A stretch of DNA of 64,000 bases from Rudaeicoccus suwonensis (GCF_007829035.1 NZ_VIVQ01000001.1:2108001-2172000); one strand, 5' to 3'. Counted from the stretch's first letter, positions 20,909-30,971 are shown. Numbers and translations are program-made. Notes: generated from the sequence alone by a model not told the origin.

Positions 20909-22077
20909 GCGCGTGCCTCCTGTCCATGGGTTGTGGAGTCGGTGTCGGTCGCGGTGGCGTCGGTCGGCAGGTCGGCGTTGATGACCTGCAGGTGACGCGA
21001 CTGCGGGCCTTCGGCGAGCAGTGATGTGTGGGTGGGCGGGTCGCTCGGGACGTGCGCGGGCCGACGGGCCTCGAACTCGCGCCGCAGCACCGGCACCACC
21101 TCGCGGCCGAGGATCTCCAGTTGCTCCAGCACCATCGGCAGCGGGAGGCCGGCGTGGTCCATGAGGAACAACTGCCGCTGATAGTCGCCGGCGTAGTCGG
21201 CCGACGCGAGGGTGCGTTCGATGACCATCTCGGGCGTGCCGACGGTCAGCGGCGTCTGCCGGGTGAACTCCTCCAGCGAGGGGCCGTGTCCGTAGACGGG
21301 GGCGTTGTCGAAGTAGGGCCGGAAGATGCGCTTCGCCTCGGCCTCGGTGCCGGCCATGAAGGCCTGACCGCCGAGCCCGACGATCGCCTGGTCGGCCGAT
21401 CCGTGCCCGTAGTGTTCGAAGCGCTGGCGGTACAACTGCACCATCTGCGCGGTGTGTTCCTTGTTCCAGAAGATGTGATTGTGGAAGAAGCCATCACCGT
21501 AGAACGCGGCCTGCTCGGCGATCTCGGTACTGCGGATCGAGCCGTGCCACACGAACGGCGGCACACCGTCGAGCGGCGCCGGGGTCGAGGTGTAGCCGTG
21601 CAGCGGGGTGCGGAACTCGCCCTCCCAGTCGACGACCTTCTCGCGCCACAGACGACGCAGCAGGTGGTAGTTCTCGATGGCGAGCGGCACGCCCTTGCGG
21701 ATGTCCTTGCCGAACCAGGGGTAGACCGGACCGGTGTTGCCACGCCCCATCATCAGGTCGACGCGACCTCCGGACAGGTGCTGCAGCATCGCGAAGTCCT
21801 CCGCGATCTTGACCGGGTCGCTCGTGGTGATCAGCGTGGTCGCCGTCGACAGCAGCAGCGAATCCGTCTGCGCCGCAATGTATCCCAGCATGGTCGTGGG
21901 CGACGAGGGCACGAAGGGCGGGTTGTGGTGCTCCCCCGTCGCGAAGACGTCGAGACCGACCTCGTCGGCCTTCTTCGCGATCGCGACCATCGCCTGGATG
22001 CGCTCCGCCTCGGTGGGCGTACGACCGGTCGTCGGGTCGGCGGTCACGTCGCCGACGCTGAAGATGCCGAACTGCAT
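20905..22077 (-). CDS. LLM-class flavin-dependent monooxygenase (CE1758 type)
   Basis: 390 aa. ATG 22077 is preferred because AAGGAG lies about 8 nt upstream; a GTG at 22086 is closer to that site. Luciferase-like monooxygenase features: MQFGIFSVGDVTADP at the N terminus, GEHHNPPFVPSSPTTMLG, SGGRVDLMMGRGNTGPVYPW and DGVPPFVWHGSIRSTEIAEQ. It uses FMNH2 from the overlapping reductase. Upstream DNA is unusually AT-rich for this genome and may carry an operator. Confidence 0.9.
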   Translation of the reverse strand: MQFGIFSVGDVTADPTTGRTPTEAERIQAMVAIAKKADEVGLDVFATGEHHNPPFVPSSPTTMLGYIAAQTDSLLLSTATTLITTSDPVKIAEDFAMLQHLSGGRVDLMMGRGNTGPVYPWFGKDIRKGVPLAIENYHLLRRLWREKVVDWEGEFRTPLHGYTSTPAPLDGVPPFVWHGSIRSTEIAEQAAFYGDGFFHNHIFWNKEHTAQMVQLYRQRFEHYGHGSADQAIVGLGGQAFMAGTEAEAKRIFRPYFDNAPVYGHGPSLEEFTRQTPLTVGTPEMVIERTLASADYAGDYQRQLFLMDHAGLPLPMVLEQLEILGREVVPVLRREFEARRPAHVPSDPPTHTSLLAEGPQSRHLQVINADLPTDATATDTDSTTHGQEARA

Positions 22078-22089
22078 CTGCCTCACTCC

Positions 22090-22111
22090 TTCGATTTATT
22101 TCAAATTTTAA
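22090..22111 (-). promoter_or_regulatory. AT-rich near-palindrome upstream of the LLM/reductase operon
   Basis: An AT-rich block just upstream of the SD contains TTCAAATTTTAA (22100-22111), a 12-bp near-palindrome with one mismatched pair, of the sort bound by MarR-type repressors. It stands out against the GC-rich surroundings. No regulator gene is adjacent, so the reading is tentative. Confidence 0.35.
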
Positions 22112-22211
22112 CTACGTTGTCGGGAGTAACAGAGGTATGCCGTGAGCTATTCCCCCGCCGTGACGCGTTCCCCTCCGAAGCGCCACCGGGGCGGGCGCGG
22201 GCCGACACGCC

Positions 22212-22275
22212 GGTGAGCAGGGGCAACGGTGAGCAGGAACAACGGTGAGCAGGGGCAACGGTGAGCAGGGGCGAC
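22212..22275. repeat. Four tandem copies of a 16-bp unit next to the smc stop
   Basis: Four consecutive 16-bp copies of GGTGAGCAGGGGCAAC, with one or two changes in copies 2 and 4, end 3 bp before the smc stop codon. They do not form a hairpin. Probably a slippage-prone minisatellite with no evident function. Confidence 0.85.
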
Positions 22276-22278
22276 GGC

Positions 22279-25200
22279 TCAGCTCATCGATGACAACGCG
22301 GCGAGGCTGCCGTCGTCGTCGGTGGCACTGGCGAGGTCTTCGACCCGCGGCTCGGCGTCGGGACCCAGGTCCTTGATCCGCTGCGACACCACTGTCGTGA
22401 CACCGTCGCCACGCATGCTCACGCCATACAGCGCGTCGGCGACCTCCATGGTGCGCTTCTGGTGGGTGATGACGATGAGCTGGCTCGATCCGCGCAGTTC
22501 TTCGAACAACGTGATGAGGCGGCCGAGGTTGGCGTCGTCGAGCGCCGCCTCGACCTCGTCCATGATGTAGAACGGGCTGGGGCGTGCCTTGAAGATCGCC
22601 ACCAGGAGCGCCACGGCGACCAGCGAACGCTCGCCGCCGGACAGCAACGACAGGCGCTTGATCTTCTTGCCGGGCGGGCGGGCCTCGACCTCGATGCCGG
22701 TGGTGAGCATGTTGCCCGGTTCGGTGAGCGTGATACGACCCTCGCCACCGGGGAACAACCGGCTGAAGACGCCCTCGAACTCGCGCGCGGTGTCGTTGAA
22801 CGCGTCGGTGAACGCCTGCTCGACCCGCTGGTCGACCTCGGCGACGATCGCGAGCAGATCCTCCCTGGACTTGCGCAGATCCTCCAGCTGCTCGGTGAGG
22901 AACTTGTGCCGCTCCTCCAGTGCCGCAAACTCTTCGAGCGCAAGGGGATTCACCCGGCCCAGTTGGCTGAGTTTGCGCTCGGCGGAGCGCAGCCGCTTCT
23001 CCTGCGCCTCGCGCACGAAGGGCGCCGGCTCGGGCAGATCGTCGGGGTCGTCGTCGGGCCCCGGAACATGCGGGATCAACTGGTGCGGGCCGAACTCCTC
23101 GACCAGCACCTCGGGGTCGATGCCGTGTTCTTCGACGGCCTTGGTCTGCAGGGTCTCGATCCGCAGCCGCTGCTGGGCGCGGGCGACCTCATCGCGATGG
23201 ACCGTGTCGGTCAGCTCGCGCAGTTCGTCGGACACCGCGGTGACGCGGGCGCGTTCTTCCTTGAGCAGCCGGTCGACCTCGGCCTTGACCCTCTCGGCCT
23301 CGGCGCGTTGCTCGCCGGCGAAGGCCAGCAGCTCGGCGACGACCGATGACGTATGACGCGCACCCTGTCGCACCGCCTCGGCCACGCGAGCGTCACGCGC
23401 CCGTCTCTCTCGACGTGCCCGCGCCCGCTCGCGGGCCTGGATCTCCGAACGTGCTGCAGCTTCAAGCGAATTCGCGCGATCGGCCAACGACTTGGTGCGC
23501 TCCTCACGAGTGCGCAGGGTGAGACGCACCTCCGTCTCGGCGGTGCGCGCGGCGGCTGCTTCGGCGGCGAGCCGGTCGCGCTCGTCGGTGGTGGGCTCTT
23601 CGTCACCGGGCTGCTCGCGCGCGGCGGTCAACCGCTGTTCGAGTTCGGCCAGCTCATCACGCGTCGCGGTCAGTTTCTCCACCGCCGCCTCGCGGGATCG
23701 CTCGATGCGCTCGCTCTCGCCCTTGGCGCCGCGCAACACTTGGCCCAGCTGGCTCAGCTGCTCGGCGACCGCGGACATGTGCGCGTCGGACTCGGTCAGC
23801 TTCTCCAGCGCCGCGTCGACGTCGGCCGCGAGCGCGGTCATCGACGCCCGCGCCTGCTCGGCCGCAAACTGCGACTTCTCGCGCTCGGCGGCCACTCGCT
23901 GCAGGTGCTCCTGGGTTTCGTCATATGCGGACTGGATCTCCAGCAGACTCGGCGCCGCCGAGGAACCGCCGCGGACGAAGCCGCCTGCGAAGACGTCACC
24001 CTCGGCGGTGACTGCAGTGATCGAATCGTGTTGATGGACAAGCGTTTTCGCCTCATCTGCCGAGTCGACCAGCGCGACGTGATCCAGCAGCCGGTCGACA
24101 ACCGCCCGCAGCTGATCGGGCACGGTCACGACGCTGCGCGCCCAGACGGCTCCGCCGGGCAGGTCGGCAGACTCGGTCGCGGGGCCACCCTGCGGCATAC
24201 CGAACAACACACCTGCACGCCCGGCGTCGTCGCGTCGCAGCACCTGCAGCGCGTCGGCTGCGGCGTCGAGCGAATCGGCGACGACGGCGTCGGCGGCCCA
24301 GCCGAGCGCTGCGGCGATGGCAGCCTCGTGACCGGCCTGCACGGTGAGCAACTGGGACACCGACCCAGCGAGCCCGGCGTCCTGCGTTGCCAACAGGTGC
24401 GCGGCGCCGTCCTTGCGGCGCAGGCTCATCGACAGCGCCTCGAGTTTCGCCTGATAGCCGGTGCGTTCGCGCTCGGCGCTGCGCTCGGCGTCGCGGGCCC
24501 GCTCGAAGGCCTCCTTGGCGGAGGCGAGCTTGGCCTCGGCCGCCTCGTATGCGGCGTCGAGATCTTCTTCGCCGGCTTCGTCGTCGGCGATGGTGGCTTC
24601 GAGCGCTGCGAACTCACGCTCGGCCCGCGCGGAGCGTTCGGCGATTTCGGTGAGACTCGTTGTCAGCCGGTCCAATTCGGACTCGCCGGCCTCGATGCGG
24701 CTGCGGCGGGCAGCGACCTGGCCTTCGAGTTTGGCGAGGCCTTCGCGGCGGTCGGCGGCGGCGCGAGCCAGCGTGGTGAGCCGCTGCTGCTCGGCTTGAT
24801 GCGCCTGTTCGAGATCGGCACGACGGGTCGTCGCCTGCTCGAGGGCGACCTTGGCGGAGGCGACCTCGGCCTGCAGCGCGTCGTGCTCGTCGCGCACCCG
24901 CCCGGCCTGCTCCTGCAGCTGTTCAGGGCTGCGGCCGGCGCCGGACTGCTCGGCCGAGTCATCCTCGTTCAGCAGTCGCACCCGCTCGGCCGCCAGGCTC
25001 GCCGTGGCCTCGACGCGCTCGCCCAACGAACTGAGCGTGAACCACTGCTCCTGCGCCTTGGTCAGCCGTGGCGCCGCATGAGCGGATTCGGCCTCGAGTG
25101 AGTCGAGTCGCTGCTTGGCTGCGGCCAGTTGCTGTTCGACCGACTTCTGCCGCTCCAGCAGCGCGGATTCGTCGGCGACCTCTTGCTCAAGGGTGCTGGT

Positions 25201-25911
25201 CAGCTGCGCCAGGTCGTCTGCGAGCAGGCGCAGTCGCGCGTCGCGCACATCGGCCTGGATGGTCGCGGCCTTGCGGGCCGTCTCGGCCTGTCGGCCCAGC
25301 GGGCCCAGCTGGCGACGGATCTCGGTCGTCAGGTCGGTGACGCGGTTGAGGTTGCCCTCCATCGCATCGAGCTTGCGCAGCGCTCGCTCCTTGCGCTTGC
25401 GGTGCTTGAGGACGCCGGCGGCTTCTTCGATGAACCCGCGCCGCTCCTCCGGCGTGGCTCGCAGCACCGCGTCGAGTTGGCCCTGACCGACGATGACGTG
25501 CATCTCGCGGCCGATGCCGGAGTCGCTCAGCAGCTCCTGCACGTCCAGCAGTCGGCAGTTGGTGCCGTTGATCGCGTAGTCCGATCCGCCGTTGCGGAAC
25601 ATCGTCCGGCTGATCGTGACCTCGGTGTAGTCGATCGGCAGTGCACCGTCGGAGTTGTCGATCGTCAGTGTGACCTCGGCGCGGCCCAGCGGCGGACGCC
25701 CCGGGGTGCCGGCGAAGATGACGTCTTCCATCTTGCCGCCGCGCAGGCTCTTGGCGCCCTGTTCGCCCATCACCCACGCGAGCGCGTCGACGACATTGGA
25801 TTTGCCGGACCCGTTGGGGCCCACGATGCAGGTGATGCCCGGCTCGAGCTTCATCGAGGTCGCGGAGGCAAAGGACTTGAAGCCCTTGAGGGTCAGGCTC
25901 TTGACGTACAC
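22279..25911 (-). CDS. smc: Chromosome segregation protein SMC
   Basis: 1210 aa, full length. The N-terminal head has IVGPNGSGKSNVVDALAWVM (Walker A) and QGAKSLRGGKMEDVIFAGT. Two long Glu/Arg/Ala-rich coiled coils flank a hinge around residues ~505-660 (HLLATQDAGLAGSVSQLLTV ... EGDVFAGGFVRGG). The C-terminal head has LSLLSGGERSLVAVALLVAI (ABC signature) and PFYIMDEVEAALDDANL (Walker B). SMC with ScpAB compacts and segregates the chromosome; scpAB are not in the window. Confidence 0.97.
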   Translation of the reverse strand: MYVKSLTLKGFKSFASATSMKLEPGITCIVGPNGSGKSNVVDALAWVMGEQGAKSLRGGKMEDVIFAGTPGRPPLGRAEVTLTIDNSDGALPIDYTEVTISRTMFRNGGSDYAINGTNCRLLDVQELLSDSGIGREMHVIVGQGQLDAVLRATPEERRGFIEEAAGVLKHRKRKERALRKLDAMEGNLNRVTDLTTEIRRQLGPLGRQAETARKAATIQADVRDARLRLLADDLAQLTSTLEQEVADESALLERQKSVEQQLAAAKQRLDSLEAESAHAAPRLTKAQEQWFTLSSLGERVEATASLAAERVRLLNEDDSAEQSGAGRSPEQLQEQAGRVRDEHDALQAEVASAKVALEQATTRRADLEQAHQAEQQRLTTLARAAADRREGLAKLEGQVAARRSRIEAGESELDRLTTSLTEIAERSARAEREFAALEATIADDEAGEEDLDAAYEAAEAKLASAKEAFERARDAERSAERERTGYQAKLEALSMSLRRKDGAAHLLATQDAGLAGSVSQLLTVQAGHEAAIAAALGWAADAVVADSLDAAADALQVLRRDDAGRAGVLFGMPQGGPATESADLPGGAVWARSVVTVPDQLRAVVDRLLDHVALVDSADEAKTLVHQHDSITAVTAEGDVFAGGFVRGGSSAAPSLLEIQSAYDETQEHLQRVAAEREKSQFAAEQARASMTALAADVDAALEKLTESDAHMSAVAEQLSQLGQVLRGAKGESERIERSREAAVEKLTATRDELAELEQRLTAAREQPGDEEPTTDERDRLAAEAAAARTAETEVRLTLRTREERTKSLADRANSLEAAARSEIQARERARARRERRARDARVAEAVRQGARHTSSVVAELLAFAGEQRAEAERVKAEVDRLLKEERARVTAVSDELRELTDTVHRDEVARAQQRLRIETLQTKAVEEHGIDPEVLVEEFGPHQLIPHVPGPDDDPDDLPEPAPFVREAQEKRLRSAERKLSQLGRVNPLALEEFAALEERHKFLTEQLEDLRKSREDLLAIVAEVDQRVEQAFTDAFNDTAREFEGVFSRLFPGGEGRITLTEPGNMLTTGIEVEARPPGKKIKRLSLLSGGERSLVAVALLVAIFKARPSPFYIMDEVEAALDDANLGRLITLFEELRGSSQLIVITHQKRTMEVADALYGVSMRGDGVTTVVSQRIKDLGPDAEPRVEDLASATDDDGSLAALSSMS

Positions 25912-26036
25912 GAGCGGATGAACTCCTCGGCGACGGTCGACGGAACCTGGTCACTCTACCGGCGGCGCCCTCTCGACCCGGTCATGACGTATGCCGCAGG
26001 CCCGCCGCACGTATGCCGCAGACCCTTCCCCTCCCG

Positions 26037-26234
26037 AAATTCGACACCATGGCGGTAATAGCCGCCCTGGCGTCAAACATCCGCGAAGGTGTCCCGCGAA
26101 TATTCGACCTGGTGGCGCCTATAACCGCCCTCACGTCGAACATGCACGGGTTGGCATCGCGGAAATTCGACACCGTGGCGCCTATAGGCGCCCCACCGTC
26201 AAATATGCACGGGTGGGCGCCGCCGAAATTCGAC
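26037..26234. repeat. 63-bp tandem palindromic repeats upstream of smc
   Basis: AAATTCGAC or ATATTCGAC recurs at 26037, 26100, 26163 and 26226, exactly every 63 bp. Each unit has a self-complementary core around GGCGCCTATAGGCGCC followed by GTCAAA or GTCGAA, the complement of its opening TTCGAC, so each can fold into a ~40-bp hairpin. This fills most of the 350-bp gap 25912-26261. The period is a multiple of three, so apparent 21-residue repeats read in the overlapping frames, but nothing supports translation. Confidence 0.85.
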
Positions 26235-26261
26235 GCGGTGACGCCGAGACGGCGCGACAGG

Positions 26262-26750
26262 TCAGAGAATCAGCTTCATTCCCGCGTGGCTGTGCACGAA
26301 ACCCAGCGACTCATAGAACCGGATGGCGTCACCTCGCTGGAGGTCGCTGGTCAGCTGCACCAGAGCGGCTCCGCGAAGACGAGCCTCGTCCAGCGCCCAA
26401 CCGAAGAACGCGCGACCCACTCCGGACCCTCGAAGCGCCGAACTCACCCGGACAGACTCGATCTGCGCCCGCAACGCCCCGCCACGGGACAGTCCCGGGA
26501 TGAAGCTGAGCTGCATGGTGCCGACAACGGCATCCGACTCGTCCAGCAGCACCGCCAGCAGGTGCGCCGGATCTGCGTCGATCGCCGCGAAGGCTTCGGC
26601 ATACGCGCCCAAGGCCGTCACTTCACGATCGCGACCCAACGGATCGTCGGTGAGGAGTGCGACGATCTGCGGCAACTGCTCCCTCGTCGCGCGCTCGACG
26701 CGAAGGCCGGGCACATCGACGAGGCTGCTGTGCAGACCGGCGTGCGTCAT
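26262..26750 (-). CDS. GNAT family N-acetyltransferase
   Basis: 162 aa from ATG 26750, which overlaps the map stop (ATGA). GNAT features: LLDESDAVVGTMQLSFIPG (strands 3-4), RVSSALRGSGVGRAFFGWAL with the acetyl-CoA loop RGSGVG, and RGDAIRFYESLGFVHSHAGM at the C terminus. Acceptor unknown. Translation is probably coupled to map. Confidence 0.88.
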   Translation of the reverse strand: MTHAGLHSSLVDVPGLRVERATREQLPQIVALLTDDPLGRDREVTALGAYAEAFAAIDADPAHLLAVLLDESDAVVGTMQLSFIPGLSRGGALRAQIESVRVSSALRGSGVGRAFFGWALDEARLRGAALVQLTSDLQRGDAIRFYESLGFVHSHAGMKLIL

Positions 26751-27520
26751 ACGTTCGCGCGGTCGGTCAGCACGATCGGCGCGCCGTCGGTGATGGCGAT
26801 GGTGTGTTCGGAGTGAGCGCCGCGTGAGCCGTCGGCGGAGCGGAGCGTCCAGCCGTCCTTGTCGGTGTAGATCTCGTCGGTGGTCTCCAGCAGCCACGGC
26901 TCGATGGCGATGACTAGGCCCGGCCGCAGCTTGAGCCCGCGGCCGGCGCGCCCGTCGTTGGGCACGTGCGGATCACCGTGCATGGTCCGGCCGACGCCGT
27001 GGCCACCGAACTGCGTGTTCACCGAATAGCCCGCGTCGTGCGAGATCTGCGCGATCGCGGCGGAGATGTCGCCGAGCTTGTTGTCGGCCACGGCCAATTC
27101 GATGGCGGCCGCGAGCGCTTCCTCGGTGGTGCGGATGAGCCGCAGATCCTCTTCGCGGGCATCGCCCACGACGACCGACAGCGCCGAATCCGACACCCAG
27201 CCGTTCAGACTCGCCGCGAAATCCACCGACAGCAGATCACCGTTGCGCAGCTTGTAGTTGTGCGGAAGCCCGTGCAGCACCGCGTCATTCACGCTGGTGC
27301 ACAGCACCTTGCCGAACGGGCTCGCCCCGAAACTGGGGTGGTAGTCGATGTAGCACGACTCGGCGCCCGCCTCGCGAATCATCTTGTGCGCCAACGCATC
27401 CAGGTCGAGCAGGTTGACGCCGACGTCGGCGGCGTCGCGCAACGCGGTGAGCACGGAGGCCACCAACCGGCCGGCAGGACGCATCGCCTCGATTTCGGCG
27501 GGAGTCTTGAGTTCGATCAC
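26747..27520 (-). CDS. map: Type I methionine aminopeptidase
   Basis: 257 aa from GTG 27520, giving VIELKTPAEIEAMRPAGRLV as in other MetAPs; ATG 27547 would add nine residues with no clear SD. Metal ligands appear in SVDFAASLNGWVSDSA (two Asp), GGHGVGRTMHGDPH (His) and AIEPWLLE plus HSEHTIAI (two Glu). It removes the initiator Met from nascent proteins. Actinobacteria usually have two MetAP genes; this is not next to secY/infA, so it is probably the second copy. Confidence 0.92.
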   Translation of the reverse strand: MIELKTPAEIEAMRPAGRLVASVLTALRDAADVGVNLLDLDALAHKMIREAGAESCYIDYHPSFGASPFGKVLCTSVNDAVLHGLPHNYKLRNGDLLSVDFAASLNGWVSDSALSVVVGDAREEDLRLIRTTEEALAAAIELAVADNKLGDISAAIAQISHDAGYSVNTQFGGHGVGRTMHGDPHVPNDGRAGRGLKLRPGLVIAIEPWLLETTDEIYTDKDGWTLRSADGSRGAHSEHTIAITDGAPIVLTDRANV

Positions 27521-27599
27521 TCCCCCACCGTATGACGCATTGCCCATCGCGTCAGAATCACTTCGAACGAGAGCCAGCGCAATCGATCAGAGGTCACCG

Positions 27600-28373
27600 A
27601 TGTCAGCACAGTCCGAACTCATCGAGTCGCTGTCGCGCCAACTGGAGGACGACGAGCGCTTCCGTGGCTTCTGGTTGACCGGGTCCTTCGGCACGGGTCA
27701 GGACGACGAGTGGAGCGATGTCGACACCCTGGCCATCGTGACGCCCGAGTCGTATGACGCGGTCATCGCCGGCTTCCCGGAATTCGCCGACGAACTCGTT
27801 CATCCGGTGTTGTGCCGACGCCTTGGTCAGGCACCGATCTTCAATCTCGTGCTGCCCGGCTGGCTACGCTGGGACATCGCGTTCTCGACACCGGATCGCA
27901 CGCCTTCACTCGAACTCGGAAGCGTCCGAACGCTTTTCGACAAGGACCGCGTTCCCCTGACCGCGCCTGTGCCACGCAAGATCGACAACCAGCGCACGTA
28001 TGACGTAACCGTCGAGTTCTTACGCATTCTCGGCCTGCTGCCGGTCGTGGTTGGCAGAGACGACGCCGTGACTGCGATCTCCGGGGCGGGCCTGCTGCGA
28101 CAACACCTGATCACTTTGTTACGCCTTCGCCACGAACCCGGCGCACCCTCGGGCGCATTACATCTGACACGAGTCCTTCCCGAATCAGACATCGACGCCC
28201 TGCTTCGCCTGCCCACCGCATCGACCATGGCGGAGGCGATCGCTGCGCACGCCGCCATCGCCGACCGGTTCCGCATCGCCGCGCGCGAGATGCTGGGCTC
28301 GTCATACCCGGCGGACCTCGACCGAGCCTGCCTACAGCACCTGCGCGACAGCCTCGGCACGCGGTGGCCCTAA
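27600..28373 (+). CDS. Nucleotidyltransferase-fold protein
   Basis: 257 aa from ATG 27600 with GAGG 7 nt upstream. [20 protein letters not shown] is the polymerase-beta nucleotidyltransferase motif (GSFGxG...DxD); a third acidic residue may be in RWDIAFST. The C-terminal ~120 residues are helical, as in aminoglycoside or lincosamide nucleotidyltransferases. Substrate unknown; no resistance claim can be made. It diverges from map. Confidence 0.75.
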   Translation: MSAQSELIESLSRQLEDDERFRGFWLTGSFGTGQDDEWSDVDTLAIVTPESYDAVIAGFPEFADELVHPVLCRRLGQAPIFNLVLPGWLRWDIAFSTPDRTPSLELGSVRTLFDKDRVPLTAPVPRKIDNQRTYDVTVEFLRILGLLPVVVGRDDAVTAISGAGLLRQHLITLLRLRHEPGAPSGALHLTRVLPESDIDALLRLPTASTMAEAIAAHAAIADRFRIAAREMLGSSYPADLDRACLQHLRDSLGTRWP

Positions 28374-28498
28374 CCTGGATGGTGGTGGAACAACCGCGTC
28401 GACCGGCCGGTTGCATCCGAAGGCCGTCCGCGCGCAGCGCACGACGTCACCACGCGAGACCGAAGCAGCACACCAGCAGGGCAAGGGAGCCAGCAGCC

Positions 28499-29524
28499 GT
28501 GACCATCGCACCCGAGGGACGCAAGATGCTGCGCGTTGAGGCGCGCAACGCCGAGACCCCGATCGAGCGCAAGCCCAGCTGGATCCGCACCACCGCGAAG
28601 ATGGGCCCGGCATACACCAGCTTGCACTCGCTGGTGAAGGGCGAAGGCCTGCACACCGTCTGCCAGGAAGCCGGCTGCCCCAACATCTTCGAGTGCTGGG
28701 AGGACCGCGAGGCGACCTTCCTCATCGGTGGCGAGCAGTGCACACGTCGGTGCGACTTCTGCCAGATCGACACCGGTCGCCCCAGCGACCTCGACCGTGA
28801 CGAGCCGCGCCGCGTCGCCGAATCCGTGCAGCAGATGCAGTTGCGTTACTCCACGATCACCGGCGTCGCCCGCGACGACCTGCCCGACGGCGGCGCGTGG
28901 CTGTATGCCGAGACCGTCCGCCAGATCCACGAACTCAACCCCGGCACCGGTGTCGAGAACCTCATCCCCGACTTCAACGGCAAGCCCGACCTGCTGGCCG
29001 AGGTCTTCGAGTCACGACCGGAGGTACTCGCACACAACGTCGAAACGGTGCCGCGCATCTTCAAGCGGATCCGACCGGCGTTCCGCTACGAGCGCTCGCT
29101 GGACGTCATCACCCAGGCGCGCGACTTCGGCCTGATCACCAAGTCCAACCTGATCCTGGGCATGGGCGAGGAGGAGCACGAGATCGAGCAGGCGCTGCGC
29201 GATCTGCACGAGGCCGGCACCGACCTGATCACCGTCACGCAGTATCTGCGCCCCTCGCCGCGGCACCACCCCGTCGACCGGTGGGTGAAGCCGCAGGAGT
29301 TCGTGCACTGGTCCGATGTCGCCGAGGAGCTCGGTTTCAAGGGCGTGATGAGCGGGCCGCTGGTGCGTTCGTCATACCGGGCGGGCCGGTTGTACGCCCA
29401 GGCGATGGAGCGGTCCGGCCGCGAACTGCCCGCGAACCTGCAGCATCTGGCGGCCGCGGCGCAGTCCCCCGCACGCCAGGAGGCCGCCGCGCTCGTCGAG
29501 CGTGCGGGCGCCGACGCGGTCTGA
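28499..29524 (+). CDS. lipA: Lipoyl synthase LipA
   Basis: 341 aa from GTG 28499, nine bases after AAGGGAG. The auxiliary cluster Cys triad is in [20 protein letters not shown], the radical-SAM triad is [11 protein letters not shown], and the C-terminal Ser of the family lies in [11 protein letters not shown]. LipA inserts two sulfurs into protein-bound octanoate to make the lipoyl cofactor of 2-oxoacid dehydrogenases and the glycine cleavage system. lipB, often adjacent, is not in the window. Confidence 0.97.
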   Translation: MTIAPEGRKMLRVEARNAETPIERKPSWIRTTAKMGPAYTSLHSLVKGEGLHTVCQEAGCPNIFECWEDREATFLIGGEQCTRRCDFCQIDTGRPSDLDRDEPRRVAESVQQMQLRYSTITGVARDDLPDGGAWLYAETVRQIHELNPGTGVENLIPDFNGKPDLLAEVFESRPEVLAHNVETVPRIFKRIRPAFRYERSLDVITQARDFGLITKSNLILGMGEEEHEIEQALRDLHEAGTDLITVTQYLRPSPRHHPVDRWVKPQEFVHWSDVAEELGFKGVMSGPLVRSSYRAGRLYAQAMERSGRELPANLQHLAAAAQSPARQEAAALVERAGADAV

Positions 29525-29593
29525 TCCGGCCACCCGCTCGGGCACTGCTCTCCCGGGAGCGGTGACCCTCGCGCGACCCGTATCCTGATAGCT

Positions 29594-30364
29594 ATGTCAT
29601 CCGCGCAGGAACCCGCCAAGAAGTCGCGCTTTTCGCGCAAGCCGAAGGACCCGAACAAGCCGGGTCGGATCTCGCAGTTCACCACGCTCTACAAGGCGTC
29701 GGTCAAGCAGAACCCCAAGATCCCGGTGTGGATGGCGGTCGGTTTCGTCGGCACCTTCGTCGTGCTGCTGTTCGTGCTGGACTTGATATTCAACAACGTC
29801 GTCTATTCCGGCATCCTGGCGTTCATGGCCGCCGTGCTGGTCACCATGATCATCTTCGGCCGTATGGCGGAGCGCGCCGCGTATGGCGCCCTCGAGGGTC
29901 AGGCCGGCAGCACCAGCGCCGCCCTGCAGGCGCTGCGCAAGGGCTGGTTCTACGAGCAGGAGCCGGTCGCCGCGGACGCCGGTCGGGCCCGCAAGGTGCA
30001 GGAACTCTCCAACGCCGCCATGGTCTTCCGTGCCGTCGGCAAGCCCGGTGTCGTGCTCATCGGTGAAGGCCCGAGCGGCGGCGCCCGCAAACTGCTGGAG
30101 GCCGAGCGCAAGCGCGTCGCGCGCGTCGCCGGCCCGGAGGTGCCGATCCACGTGCTGCGCGTCGGAGGTGGCGGCGAGGACTCCGTCAAGGTCGGCGATC
30201 TGACCAAGACGATGAACAAGTTCGACAAGAAGCTCACCGACAGCGAGGTCGCGGCTGTCACCAAGCGACTGCGCGCGCTCGGGGCGACCAAGCCGCCGGT
30301 GCCCAAGGGCATCGACCCCCGCAACGCCCCCCGCATGGACCGCAAAGCCATGCGCGGGCGCTGA
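29594..30364 (+). CDS. DUF4191 membrane protein
   Basis: 256 aa. A basic N terminus is followed by two membrane segments (VWMAVGFVGTFVVLLFVLDL and VVYSGILAFMAAVLVTMIIF) and a soluble tail with GKPGVVLIGEGPSGGARKLL. This matches DUF4191, an actinobacterial family regularly found between lipA and glnA. Function unknown. Confidence 0.88.
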   Translation: MSSAQEPAKKSRFSRKPKDPNKPGRISQFTTLYKASVKQNPKIPVWMAVGFVGTFVVLLFVLDLIFNNVVYSGILAFMAAVLVTMIIFGRMAERAAYGALEGQAGSTSAALQALRKGWFYEQEPVAADAGRARKVQELSNAAMVFRAVGKPGVVLIGEGPSGGARKLLEAERKRVARVAGPEVPIHVLRVGGGGEDSVKVGDLTKTMNKFDKKLTDSEVAAVTKRLRALGATKPPVPKGIDPRNAPRMDRKAMRGR

Positions 30365-30389
30365 GCCGGCCAACGTCATACAGAACGAA

Positions 30390-30436
30390 AAACGCGGCGG
30401 CCGTTCACCTTTTGAGGGTGGGCGGCCGCCGCTTTT
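30390..30436. terminator. Bidirectional terminator between DUF4191 and RDD genes
   Basis: A 10-bp perfect stem (30394-30403 with 30423-30432) is flanked by AAAA on the left and TTTT on the right, so it works as an intrinsic terminator in both directions. It lies between convergent genes. Confidence 0.8.
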
Positions 30437-30503
30437 CGTATGTCGGTATGTCTCCCCGTCGACGTATGGCGGTGCTGCGTCCGCGCACGTATGGCGGTGC
30501 TGG

Positions 30504-30971
30504 TCAGCGGAAGCGCTGCAGGACCGTGCCGGCGACGCGGTCGTGCAGGCCGCGACCGTCGCGATCCCAGATGACCGCCGGGATGACCAGGCACAACAGG
30601 ACACTGCGGATGAGCGCAGAGACCGGGCCGTTGAGGCGGTCCTGCAATCGGCGCACCTGCAGCCCGCAGATGCGGTGCCCGACGGTGGATCCGATGGTGC
30701 CGACCAGCAGGACGTTCTCGACGAAGAAGACCGCCAGCGGCACGAATCCGTTGGCGCCGTGGCCGCCGAAGCGGTATCCGAACAGGCCGGCTGCGATCAG
30801 CGAGCACAGCAGCCAGTCGATGAGCAGCGCGAGCACACGCGGCCACAGACGTCCGAGGGAGCCGCGCCCGGTGGGCGGCATACCGAGCATTTCTCCCGGA
30901 TATCCGCCGCCCGATGCGGGATTCGTCTCACTGTCGCGTTGCGTCACGAGCCACGAGCGTAGTTCGGCCAT
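30504..30971 (-). CDS. RDD family membrane protein
   Basis: 155 aa. GSLGRLWPRVLALLIDWLLC holds the R and D residues of the RDD signature, and later segments (AVFFVENVLLVGTIGSTVGH, LIRSVLLCLVIPAVIW) are hydrophobic. The HDRVAGTVLQR ending is typical. Function unknown; it is usually found next to glnA in actinobacteria, as here, divergently. Confidence 0.9.
   Translation of the reverse strand: MAELRSWLVTQRDSETNPASGGGYPGEMLGMPPTGRGSLGRLWPRVLALLIDWLLCSLIAAGLFGYRFGGHGANGFVPLAVFFVENVLLVGTIGSTVGHRICGLQVRRLQDRLNGPVSALIRSVLLCLVIPAVIWDRDGRGLHDRVAGTVLQRFR

Noticed and set aside
23353-25101. 582-codon open frame on the plus strand
   Set aside because: Antisense to smc; Leu/Arg/Gly-rich low-complexity product typical of shadow frames.
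26013-26234. Possible 21-residue repeat protein
   Set aside because: The 63-bp period keeps frames open on both strands, but the units are palindromic and there is no SD or family match; better explained as structured repeats.
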